From contig JAJIRX010000483.1 of the NCBI GenBank assembly GCA_023853785.1, positions 1 through 16,673 on the forward strand: 16,673 nt of DNA, given 5' to 3'. The notes under the pieces were generated by a model. That model was not told where the DNA came from, did no database searches, and saw nothing but the letters and a program-made list of their open reading frames with translations. A program made the position numbers and the translations under genes. This stretch comes from Psilocybe azurescens (lineage: Eukaryota; Basidiomycota; Agaricomycetes; Agaricales; Agrocybaceae). Shown in pieces: positions 1 to 7,886 of this stretch. Positions within the stretch are counted from its first letter, which is position 1, and every line of letters starts with the position of its first letter.

Positions 1-55
1 AAATGCTACAGAGTGACTCACATCCAACTCACAAGCACACTTTGATTTGTAATAG

Positions 56-91
56 CCAAACCCAAACCCAACCCAAACCCAAACCCAAACC
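56..91 (-). other. Putative G-quadruplex tract in upstream pseudo-LTR
   Basis: Five CCC runs (61-63, 67-69, 72-74, 78-80, 84-86) are separated by two or three A residues and flanked by CC on both sides. The minus strand therefore reads as GGG runs with TT/TTT loops, meeting the usual four-run G-quadruplex pattern. It resembles, but is not, the TTAGGG telomeric repeat typical of fungi. The second pseudo-LTR has the same tract with one A fewer. Confidence 0.6.
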
Positions 92-289
92 GAACTTACC
101 CAAACAGGTAATACTAACAGTTACCTTATTAGGGAAGGATATTGCTATTCGCATCGACGGTCGAATTGTCGAAACGTCTCGATCGAGCCAACGGATCTTA
201 CCGAAAACGAAGCACCGCCGGTTTAGTAAGCTACGCCCAACACTACGGTTAGTAAGCGTCGCCGAACACGAAGCACCGCCGGATTAGTA

Positions 290-300
290 GGTTCGAACCC
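290..300 (+). promoter_or_regulatory. B-box-like pol III motif in pseudo-LTR
   Basis: The 11-mer GGTTCGAACCC fits the tRNA B-box consensus GWTCRANNC exactly and is present in both repeat copies. The surrounding bases do not fold into a tRNA: only two T-stem pairs form, and no convincing A box was found in the 60 bases upstream. It may be fortuitous or an internal promoter relic. Confidence 0.2.
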
Positions 301-724
301 AGTAACTCGGCCTTGTACAAAGTAGGTCGGCCCGGGCCCGGTTTTCTTCGGATTACTGGATAGCGTTAGCGATATGAATAGACTGCTATTATTGCAGAAG
401 TCTATGGTCTATTCTCGACCAGGTTGGTAAGCTATTACTCGGATATGACTAACGTTTAGTCAGAAACACTAGATCGGAGCAACTCTAGTCCACCGATTCA
501 TAATCAAAGTGACTCGATAACTAATCATCCACGATATTATTGGAAACGAGCTTGATCAGCTCTATTGTAATTAGTCAGTAAGACCTCTGACGTTCCCGTT
601 TTAGGACGAGAAAGATTACAAAGGTAATACAAAACGATTAGGAATCGATAGTCGATTCGCTAAGAATAGGCGCTTAGCTTAGTAAACACGCGCTTATTTT
701 AGGAGCATATAGTAATATTCCTTA

Positions 725-802
725 CGTACGATAGCTACTGATGAGTCTATAAAGACGAAATGGCTACTTTGGATCCCCCTCCAAAGTCATTTAGCCTGTA
801 CG
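725..802 (+). ncRNA. Type I hammerhead ribozyme, upstream pseudo-LTR
   Basis: All conserved hammerhead core elements are present in order. Stem I 5' strand is CGTAC (725-729), internal loop GATA, then GCTA (734-737). The core CTGATGA is 738-744. Stem II is GTC/GAC (745-747 with 754-756) with loop TATAAA. The core GAAA is 757-760. Stem III is 760-762 with 788-790 (A-U, U-A, G-C), a GCT bulge (763-765), then ACTTTGGA paired with TCCAAAGT (766-773 with 780-787) around loop TCCCCC. The cleavage triplet ATT is 789-791, with predicted self-cleavage after 791. Stem I 3' strand is TAGC (792-795), CT, then GTACG (798-802). Every stem is Watson-Crick. Known: such ribozymes occur in PLE pseudo-LTRs and are thought to process element RNA. 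Confidence 0.88.
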
Positions 803-887
803 CCCCCACACTCATAGTGTAACACACAGCCTTTTGCATTAATTTGCTTCCCTCACCCCAAAACCCCACTGCTGTTCTATCACCACC

Positions 888-2035
888 ATGTCCTTCGTCA
901 ACAACAACATGTCTTTTGCTCGTGCACTCTCCCCCTCCCTGGATGCACTCACCCAGGCCGTTGTCGCCAACACCGTCAGCGGAAAGGTCGACGACCCCAC
1001 CACCGATCTCTTTCGGGATGAGCTCGTTACCGTCCTTATGAAGAAAATAGCTGAGTGTCGCTCCGTCGATAGCGTAATAGACTGCGTTTATCAAGATTAT
1101 AGGCTTGCTTTGAGGGAACCATTGCTTAACATCGCATCGTGGTGCGATAAGCGGCAAATGGTCAAGGCCGCTCTCGAGCGCCTTGTTACAACCCTCAGCA
1201 CGAACACCGTGCCCAATCGCCTTCGGCGTGAAGGCGCCGGAATTCCAACTTACGAAGGAATTTTCGGAGTCCGGCTCTGCTGATGCCCTTGCGGCTAAGC
1301 AAGCTTTCGATTCTGCGACGAAGACTTTCCAGTCTTCGATCAACGATGCGGTCCTAGCGGCCAAGAAAGCGGAGCTGGCATTTTGGGCCGATAAGTGCGG
1401 CACCGATTCGATGTACGAGGCCCTTACGAAAGTTACCGCAGAAGTGTGGAACGATCGTAAACGGGGCTACCGTATGCCTGTTATCGTTCGCGATGACGAC
1501 GGCAAAAATCGCATCGATCGGTGGGAAGTATCCCCGCAGAAAAAGTCAGAACGTGATGCATTAAGCGTCTGTCTGCCTCTTATCTGCAATCAAATCGATA
1601 CTATTGTTGAGATACGCCACCGCGCTCTCAGCAAGAAAATCGAGAAGAAGCGGGATACTGCAGCGCAAGCTGACGTCGAGATGGCCGATGCGACCAAACC
1701 AGGTCCATCGATTCAATCCCTTATTGATAAGGGCTTGAATGCACGTCTTAAGAAGCTCAACCTTGTACCGGCGGGCAAGAAGGCAAGTACCAGTTACCCT
1801 TCACCCGCAATTCTAGATACTAATTACTATAGTAATTATCCAGACATCGTCTGGCCAGAATTCGTCCAAGGACCCTCAACCCAAAGCATCCGGCTCCAAG
1901 CCGAAGCCTTCGAAACCGTCGTCCAACTCCAAACCGGCCACCAAAGCCAACGTCAAGGTCGACAACAAGAAGAAGGGCAAAGGGAAAGCACCCGTCAAGG
2001 TCGATCACAAAGGAAAGGGAAAGGCAAGAGCCTAG
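888..2035 (+). pseudogene. ORF1-like protein of the Penelope-like element, frameshifted
   Basis: The start is the ATG at 888, which follows a good fungal context (CACCACC) 20 bases after the pseudo-LTR ends; a second in-frame ATG lies at 909. Coding potential runs in frame 3 to about 1217, in frame 1 to about 1840, then in frame 2 to a TAG at 2033-2035. The first two segments encode a mostly helical, charged region without a recognised domain (KKIEKKRD near 1635, DVEMADA near 1675). The frame-2 tail (about 1853-2032) is strikingly Lys/Ser/Pro-rich (KPKPSKPS, KKKGKGK), as expected of a nucleic-acid-binding tail. It may be a separate ORF1 or the N-terminal part of the RT protein, since frame 1 reopens directly into RT-linked sequence at about 2036. 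No zinc knuckle or endonuclease motif is visible. Confidence 0.65.
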
Positions 2036-4400
2036 TGGACTTACGTCCGGACAATTACTCCGTACGCCCCGCTTACCCAAATACTATACCTGACGAAATA
2101 CTAACATACTCTTGGGACCACGCAGTCACCTATGTACACCTACATACGCCCATATCGTTTATATCGGCTGGCCAGTATCGTAATAGTGTACACTGTAGCG
2201 ACGGAGTTGTAGTACCTACGGATATTGCAAATGATTTATCTCTAGGATTGAAATATATGTTGTTCTGCCCCCTCCAAAAATCTAATCATGAATGCATGGG
2301 ATGATTTTAAGCGAAGAATAAGATGGCGTATCTATTTTTTGTTTAAGGAAGGCATGAATAAACCGTATGACCCAGACTATGGGGTTGCATCTAAGAAAAA
2401 TACGCAACCACCTATGTTACCGCAATTTATGGAACTTGGCCTTGTGATGGGACGTCGATACGTTAACAAAGCGATCGCGTGTATCCCTGACGAGACGCTG
2501 AAGGAGATGCGAAAGCAAGCGTTCTCTCCCTCGTCAGCGACAAGTTACTTAGGTTTCTGTTAGATAACAATTACGTTATTACGATGACTGACAAGAACCT
2601 TGGCCTAGCGGTGTCCGAACGCGACTGGCTCAGACGAAATGAGTTAAAATTGCTCGAAGATATACGTAATTACACAGAGTTGGAAGCTGTAGATGCGTTA
2701 CGAGTAATGAAAACAAAAGCAAAACAGATGCTTCAACTCGCCAAGATGGCAGAAGAACATCCCTTGCTTAACGAACTAAATGTACCGAATTTTTCAAATC
2801 GAAAATACCGGAGGACGGGTCAACGTTTGACTACCCACAATTTCATGGAATCCCTAAAATCCACAAACAACCTACTGGATTTAGGCCCATAATACCGTGT
2901 CATTCGGTTGTATTTAATCCGGCTGCAAAGTTCGTTTCAAAAGAGCTTAAACCGCTTGTAAAAGCGGCTCCTTCTATCATACACGGTACGAAGGACCTCT
3001 TCACGAGGTTAAGCCAATTGCGTATAGATTCTTCAAAGAAGTTTTACTGCTACTGGAGATGTAGTAGCGTACTATCCGAATATACCACTTAAATCATGCA
3101 TCAATATCATTTGTATTATGTATGAGGATTGGTTATTAAGCGTTTGAACCTGACGATGCTACAAGTCATATTAATCCTAATTCGTTAGAGAATAATAAGA
3201 TTAAATTAAACATCTTTAAACGTGCCATCGAGATTGGCAATACGCAACTAATCACACAACATGGTAATAAATACTTTGAGCAACTTAGTGGGCTCGCGAA
3301 TGGGGTAGCCGATTCACCGGACCTCGCCAACCTTTACGGGTACCACTTTGAAAAGAACTCTAATATTTTAAACCATCCCGACGTGGTCTTCTACGGAAGA
3401 TACATCGACGATTGTCTAGGCATCGTTTACGCAGAATCAGCTGACGACGCCCTCAAGCTACTTGAGAATTCAATTCGCTTGATGGATGTGTGATTGAATG
3501 GGCTGTTTCCGACACTGGATGTCAATTTCTCGACAGCTTCCTCTTTACAAAGTCTGGAAAACTTTGTTGGAAGCCGTATGTCAAGGCCGGAAACAATCGA
3601 GAACGAGTTCCATGGATATCGCATCACCCAATGGACGTCAAAAGAGGCGTCTACATCGGGGAGCTATCCCGGTTAGCCGTGTTATGTAGTTCAAAGGATA
3701 TCTACATAGAGGCAATTAGAGACCTTAACGCTCTCTATATCACGCTGGCTATCCCGAAAAACTAGTCATGTCCTGGTGTAAGAAAAACATACAAGAACGT
3801 TGGGAAAAGCGGTTCGTATCGCGAGCCGCAGAGCACGACGAAAGTGTTCTTGTACTTAAAACCAGATACGACGAAGTATGGAATTGGTTCTCAGCTGCCG
3901 AACTTGGTAAAGCTGTTACCGAGTACTGGTCAGAGTGGTATACCCGCGCTGAGAATGGAGATTACTCAATCTCCGCATCCAGACCCTTTATCAAACCTAG
4001 TGACGATGAGGTGCATGGACTCGATGATGTTAAGCCGGACCTGTTCGCAGTGATTCCGGTTGACGGAGAAGATATGTACGTACCAGACCTTCGGAAGATA
4101 GGACTACTCGGAAGTCGTTGGATTGTGTCCCGGAAACGTAACACAAATCTCTTTGACCTTGCAAATGTATGGAAGAAAACAGTTTTTCGTAAACTGGATG
4201 AAAACATCGCCGAAGAAGGTGGTGTCGTTCCTTTGATTCAAGACGTTGATGAAGATCATCACTCTGATTCAGTAAAAGCTATTGAACAGAAAATTGCCGC
4301 TGACGACAGCGACAACGAGATAATACTACATCGACGATCACGGTCTCCAGACCAGGAACATCCAGAATTCGGCAGAAGCTCCAAAGCGAATAATCGATGA
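2036..4400 (+). pseudogene. Penelope-type reverse transcriptase, multiple frame changes
   Basis: Telomerase-related RT of the PLE class, which would copy element RNA onto a free 3' end. Segments in order: an N-terminal region (DFKRRIRWRIYF, 2296-2340; PYDPDYGV near 2362); TDKNLGLAVSERDW (about 2587-2628); HGIPKIHKQPTGFRPI (about 2844-2890); motif A GDVVAYYPNIPL with its Asp at 3058-3060; motif B GLANGVADSPDLANLYG (about 3292-3342); motif C YIDD at 3401-3412; QFLD (about 3520-3531); and thumb HHPMDVKRGVYIGELSRL (about 3625-3678). The C-terminal 3746-4400 segment (about 215 residues) ends at TGA 4398-4400 and shows no GIY-YIG endonuclease. Reading changes frame near 2280, 2520, 2795, 3050, 3140, 3480 and 3745, yet each segment is open and well conserved. 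Catalytic Asp residues are intact. The frame changes could be assembly indels or real lesions. Confidence 0.87.
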
Positions 4401-4411
4401 AATAATTACTA

Positions 4412-4424
4412 GCGACTTTGTCGC
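4412..4424. other. Small hairpin downstream of RT stop
   Basis: GCGAC-TTT-GTCGC forms a perfect 5-bp stem with a 3-base loop 11 bases after the RT stop codon. It is followed by a C-rich stretch (CCCCAAA twice, 4434-4447) and then the second pseudo-LTR. Function unknown; it could lie in the RNA 3' region used for RT recognition. Confidence 0.3.
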
Positions 4425-4462
4425 GATACGCTACCCCAAACCCCAAACCGTATGTAATTATT

Positions 4463-5331
4463 AAATGCTACAGAGTGACTCACATCAACTCACAAGCACA
4501 CTTTGATTTGTAATAGCCAAACCCAAACCCAACCCAACCCAAACCCAAACCGAACTTACCCAAACAGGTAATACTAACAGTTACCTTATTAGGGAAGGAT
4601 ATTGCTATTCGCATCGACGGTCGAATTGTCGAAACGTCTCGATCGAGCCAACGGATCTTACCGAAAACGAAGCACCGCCGGTTTAGTAAGTTCACGCCCA
4701 ACACTACGGTTAGTAAGCGTCGCCGAACACGAAGCACCGCCCGGATTAGTAGGTTCGAACCCAGTAACTCGGCCTTGTACAAAGTAGGTCGGCCCGGGCC
4801 CGGTTTTCTTCGGATTACTGGATAGCGTTAGCGATATGAATAGACTGCTATTATTGCAGAAGTCTATGGTCTATTCTCGACCAGGTTGGTAAGCTATTAC
4901 TCGGATATGACTAACGTTTAGTCAGAAACACTAGATCGGAGCAACTCTAGTCCACCGATTCATAATCAAAGTGACTCGATAACTAATCATCCACGATATT
5001 ATTGGAAACGAGCTTGATCAGCTCTATTGTAATTAGTCAGTAAGACCTCTGACGTTCCCGTTTTAGGACGAGAAAGATTACAAAGGTAATACAAAACGAT
5101 TAGGAATCGATAGTCGATTCGCTAAGAATAGGCGCTTAGCTTAGTAAACACGCGCTTATTTTAGGAGCATATAGTAATATTCCTTACGATACGATAGCTA
5201 CTGATGAGTCTATAAAGACGAAATGGCTACTTTGGATCCCCCTCCAAAGTCATTTAGCCTGTCGCCCCCACACTCATAGTGTAACACACAGCCTTTTGCA
5301 TTAATTTGCGCCCCCTCACCCCAAAACCCCA
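4463..5331 (+). repeat. Pseudo-LTR, downstream copy
   Basis: Near-identical direct copy of 1-868, beginning at AAATGCTAC and ending at AAAACCCCA. It carries the same C-rich tract (4517-4550), 61-bp-period internal duplication, B-box-like motif and hammerhead. After 5331 the sequence diverges from copy one, marking the right end of the element. Differences from copy one are almost only single-base indels clustered at short homopolymers. Confidence 0.93.
5187..5264 (+). ncRNA. Type I hammerhead ribozyme, downstream pseudo-LTR (stem I altered)
   Basis: The core and stems II and III are identical to the upstream copy: GCTA 5197-5200, CTGATGA 5201-5207, GTC/GAC 5208-5210 with 5217-5219, GAAA 5220-5223, stem III 5223-5253, cleavage triplet ending at 5254, and TAGC 5255-5258. 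The distal part of stem I differs: the 5' side has an extra base (ACGATACGATA) and the 3' side lacks one (GTCG rather than GTACG). The five-pair outer helix of copy one is therefore interrupted. Whether this is real variation or sequence error cannot be told from one read of the locus. Confidence 0.8.
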
Positions 5332-6430
5332 TCAGCGATATCGAGTAGGGCATCGGTCGGAGGCGAGGGTAGTTGCAGTCGGTTTATTCGTTCGGTATTC
5401 TTCTTCGTTTCGTGTTCTCAAGGGGCGTACTAGTATCTAAATCCCTAAATCAAAAATCCAATTACAATCCAGGGAGCAAGAAAGAATAAACACGAAGCAC
5501 ACCAGCACACAACACAAACACCGTCCGTAGAACGGTTACGGAGGAGCGCAGGGGATATCATCTCTTTTACTCGGTACTCAGGCTCGCGTGTAGCAGTAGA
5601 ATGAAATGAAAATAATAGCCATAACAACACAAAGCGTACGCATTCAAATATAAACCCAAACCTAAACAGCAATCCGGACGATTTGAGAGGCCCAAAAAAC
5701 CACTCCAGATGCAGGGAGCAGCAGCATGGCGCTGGCGGCATACAGTTAAGAAACTTCGGGAGCGCTGGTGCGTACACCCAATCGACTCAGAGGCCAACTC
5801 AAGGCGGAGCGTCGTAGTAATGACAAATAGGCCAAGGAAGTAGATCGGAGGAATGGATGGATGGATGGATTGACGGTGTGCTCCAGCGTGTATGATGCTT
5901 TCGTGTACGTCATTGGTGGGTTAGGAACTGAAAAAGAAAGGAAAAAGTGAACATAAAGTTGAAGTTGAAGTTGATAGTGAGAGAAAGTGAGAAATAGGCG
6001 GTGGGCAATAAATGGTGAAAGGGAAGGAAGAAGATAGAAGGGTGTAAAAGTCGAAATTTGAAAATAAAAAATGGGGATTTGAGAACAAAATGAAAGCGGA
6101 GGAGGGGTGGGGTGTAGGATGCAGGATATAGGAAAGGACACGATCAAAGGAAAGGGACTAGCAGGAGGAGGGATAAGCAAGAGTACGGAGGGTGTGAACG
6201 TGAACCTAAAGAAAGTCAATACCAAAAGCTCAGAAATCCATGCGCATTCCAAAAGCATACAACACACTCATCAATCATTACCCGAATCCACACCCAAAGT
6301 CCTCAATTATCCATCCCAGCATACCAATCCACAACCGACAACACGTCATACTCCTCCATCTCCTGCCCGCAACCCTCTCTATCCTCAGCAACAGCCTACG
6401 CACACGTCCTCAGCCCGCTCTTCGAGTTAA
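5332..6430. other. Flank without a recognisable gene
   Basis: No gene can be supported here. The plus strand becomes purine-rich from about 5900 to 6190, which makes long but compositionally biased open frames on the minus strand. Simple repeats include (ATGG)4.5 at 5853-5870 and a GAAGTT triplet repeat at 5956-5974. The retroelement ends at 5331; no telomeric repeat is present at the junction. Confidence 0.5.
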
Positions 6431-6929
6431 TCATTTTTTTCCCCATTGCAACCAGCTGAACTGACGCCACTGAACCCCTTGGCGCTCAGGCATCACGCGG
6501 TGCTTCATGAGCAGGAACACGATCATGTACGACATAGGCAGGACAGCGCAGCGTTGGCGTGCGAACCTGGAGACAGACACGGGTTTGAGGGAGAGTGGGG
6601 GAGAGGAGGATCGGATGGGGCGGGCGGGTACCTGGGCGTCAATGAGGGAAAGAAGGAGCAGGGCCGGGTGCAGGTTCTTGCTGCCTGAACTGGGTCTTGC
6701 GCATCTCGCGCTCGATCTCGTCCATCATCCGTCCATCCTCGTCCTTCTCGCCCTGATCCGACGCACATTCACCACGCGACCGCTCGAAGAACTGCACATC
6801 AAGTTTTGCATCCGACACACCCTACATCATCAAGAAGCCCTTCAATCGAATGGCGTGGAGCGCGTCATGGACTTCGAGCTCCGCGAATGCGCTGTCTACG
6901 CTTCGGTAGAGAAGAGCGTGCTGTTGTTC
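6431..6929 (-). pseudogene. Unidentified spliced gene remnant
   Basis: On the minus strand the frame from 6929 down to 6639 reads as natural protein (YRSVDSAFAELEVHDALHAI, then FFERSRGE and MMDEIEREMRKTQFRQQ, an acidic-basic helical stretch) but contains a TAG at 6822-6824 and a TGA at 6639-6641. A 65-bp intron with GTACCC donor (6631) and CTCCAG acceptor (6567) fits the region. The next exon (6566-6431) encodes PMSYMIVFLLMKHRVMPE, a possible membrane segment, and ends at TGA 6431-6433. The frames on the two sides of the intron do not join without one indel. No family recognised. An open plus-strand frame over the same bases (6507-7067) is the competing reading, but it has no splice signals. 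Confidence 0.35.
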
Positions 6930-7172
6930 TTAATGGCAGCGGAGTCGTTGTCCAGCTCTGACGAGGGGGAAGCGGCCAAAGAAACTCGAGCTCTGATTCG
7001 AAGAATCAGCGACGCGGATGCCAGATCCACGGCGATACTTCACATCCAAGGCTGCCCTCGCAGTTGAAGGGGCATCAGCAACAACTTCGTCATCGATATC
7101 CTCGACAACAGATGCACCGGGATCAGACAGCGGTGTTGGACTCGTGAGCCTGCTCGCAGCTGCTGAGGAGCG

Positions 7173-7213
7173 CCACAGAGGAACTGGCGTTCCTCTCCCA
7201 CCGTCTCACATTC
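7173..7213 (+). repeat. Inverted-repeat arm A (coding-like fragment)
   Basis: This stretch is repeated in inverted orientation at 7901-7941. The last 20 bases (7193-7212) match exactly the reverse complement of 7902-7921, and the preceding 20 are about half identical. In the frame GAA-CTG both copies encode EL-x2-LSHRLTF, which suggests two paralogous fragments of one protein rather than a chance hairpin. Confidence 0.6.
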
Positions 7214-7270
7214 CTTGAAAGGAAATATATATAATTTGAGGATAGATAATTACTTAAAACCACTGTCAAT

Positions 7271-7350
7271 AAATGCTGGTTAGGTAGAGTGGTTACTGCT
7301 GCGAAGTTATTTATTGTGTGCTCGATGGTTCAATTCCTGTTGAGTGCATT
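7271..7350 (+). other. tRNA-like pol III unit or SINE-head relic
   Basis: An A-box-like stretch (TAGGTAGAGTGG, 7281-7292) is followed 34 bases later by a consensus-perfect B box (GGTTCAATTCC, 7327-7337) and then by T-rich sequence that would end pol III transcription (from about 7349). AATGC at 7273-7277 can pair with GCATT at 7346-7350. The T stem has only two good pairs and no proper anticodon arm is seen, so it is not a working tRNA. A decayed tRNA or the head of a tRNA-derived SINE fits best. Confidence 0.3.
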
Positions 7351-7422
7351 TTATTTTATTTTATTTTTATTTTTTAATACTCAGGGCAATTTCCCAATTG
7401 CCATAAGTATTTTTAATACTCC
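7348..7422. repeat. TTTTA-rich tract and hairpin
   Basis: A run of TTTTA units (7348-7378) is followed by a perfect hairpin GGCAATT-TCCC-AATTGCC (7385-7402). The hairpin is bracketed by two copies of TTTTTAATACT (about 7373 and 7411). The rest of 7232-7880 is AT-rich with no supportable gene. Confidence 0.5.
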
Positions 7423-7886
7423 TTTTAGCTATGTTATACATTGTTAGATAGTTGTAGGGCTTAGGAGGTTAGAGCTAGGGCTTAGGTATCCATTTCTCTC
7501 AATGCAGTAGCATATTCTCAGTTAGGTTACAGAGTTAGCGTGGCTGGTTATGTTAGGTGGTTAGTGTATATTTTTTCTCTGAATCCTTTTATTATTGTGC
7601 AACAAGCATATGTGGGCTAAGATGCGCAGGTGTAGATGTACACCACTCTGCACTATTGTATCTACTAGTGCTCAAAACATAGAGTAACAAAACTTGTATA
7701 TCTAGGGGTCTATTTGTAAGGTATAAGGAGATTTAAATTAAGGCTCACCATTAACCAGGGGTTTAGTGTAGGTTAGATTGCTTGCGAACACACATAAGCG
7801 CGTCCTTGAGAAGCGCACACATAGGCAATGTCCCTTTGCTCAGTCGTGCAATTACCAAATAAGGTAAATCGGTGATCTCCGACGCA

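Larger units (their letters stand above)
1..868 (+). repeat. Pseudo-LTR, upstream copy
   Basis: This stretch matches 4463-5331 base for base except at about seven places, nearly all single-base insertions or deletions (for example near 25, 75, 230, 282, 727, 800 and 848). Similarity stops at 868; after it comes the ORF1 leader here and unrelated DNA after 5331. Inside are a C-rich tract (56-91), a 30-bp unit repeated at 201-230 and 262-291 (61-bp period), a GC palindrome near 328-343, a pol III B-box-like site (290-300) and a hammerhead ribozyme (725-802). In PLEs the upstream repeat supplies the promoter and 5' leader of the element transcript. It begins at base 1, so it may extend further left. 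Confidence 0.93.
1..5331 (+). mobile_element. Penelope-like retroelement, endonuclease-deficient (Coprina-like)
   Basis: Seen: two direct repeats of 868 and 869 bp enclose about 3.6 kb that encodes an ORF1-like protein and a reverse transcriptase, all on the plus strand. Each repeat contains a hammerhead ribozyme. Known: Penelope-like elements (PLEs) have pseudo-LTRs, often carry hammerhead motifs in them, and have an RT related to telomerase. Basidiomycete members (Coprina) lack the GIY-YIG endonuclease and are found at telomeres. Inferred: this is such an element, recently inserted or recently copied because the repeats are almost identical. The left boundary coincides with the start of the window, so the upstream flank and any target-site duplication cannot be tested. 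The right boundary is set where the two repeat copies stop matching. Alternatives such as a Ty-type LTR element are unlikely: no gag, protease, integrase, primer-binding site or TG...CA termini are seen. Confidence 0.9.

Noticed and set aside
285..312. tRNA gene suggested by GGTTCGAACCC in the pseudo-LTR
   Set aside because: No acceptor, D or anticodon stems could be formed around it; only the B-box-like motif is kept.
747..1403. 218-codon open frame on the minus strand
   Set aside because: It lies opposite the hammerhead and ORF1 region; its composition follows the complementary plus-strand coding sequence and it has no recognisable motif.
1..5331. Ty1/Ty3-type LTR retrotransposon
   Set aside because: The repeats lack TG...CA ends and the interior has no protease, RNase H or integrase; RT motifs are of the Penelope type.
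5746..6267. 173-codon minus-strand frame, Pro/Phe/Ser-rich
   Set aside because: It follows from the purine-rich plus strand; there is no start context, domain or splice support.
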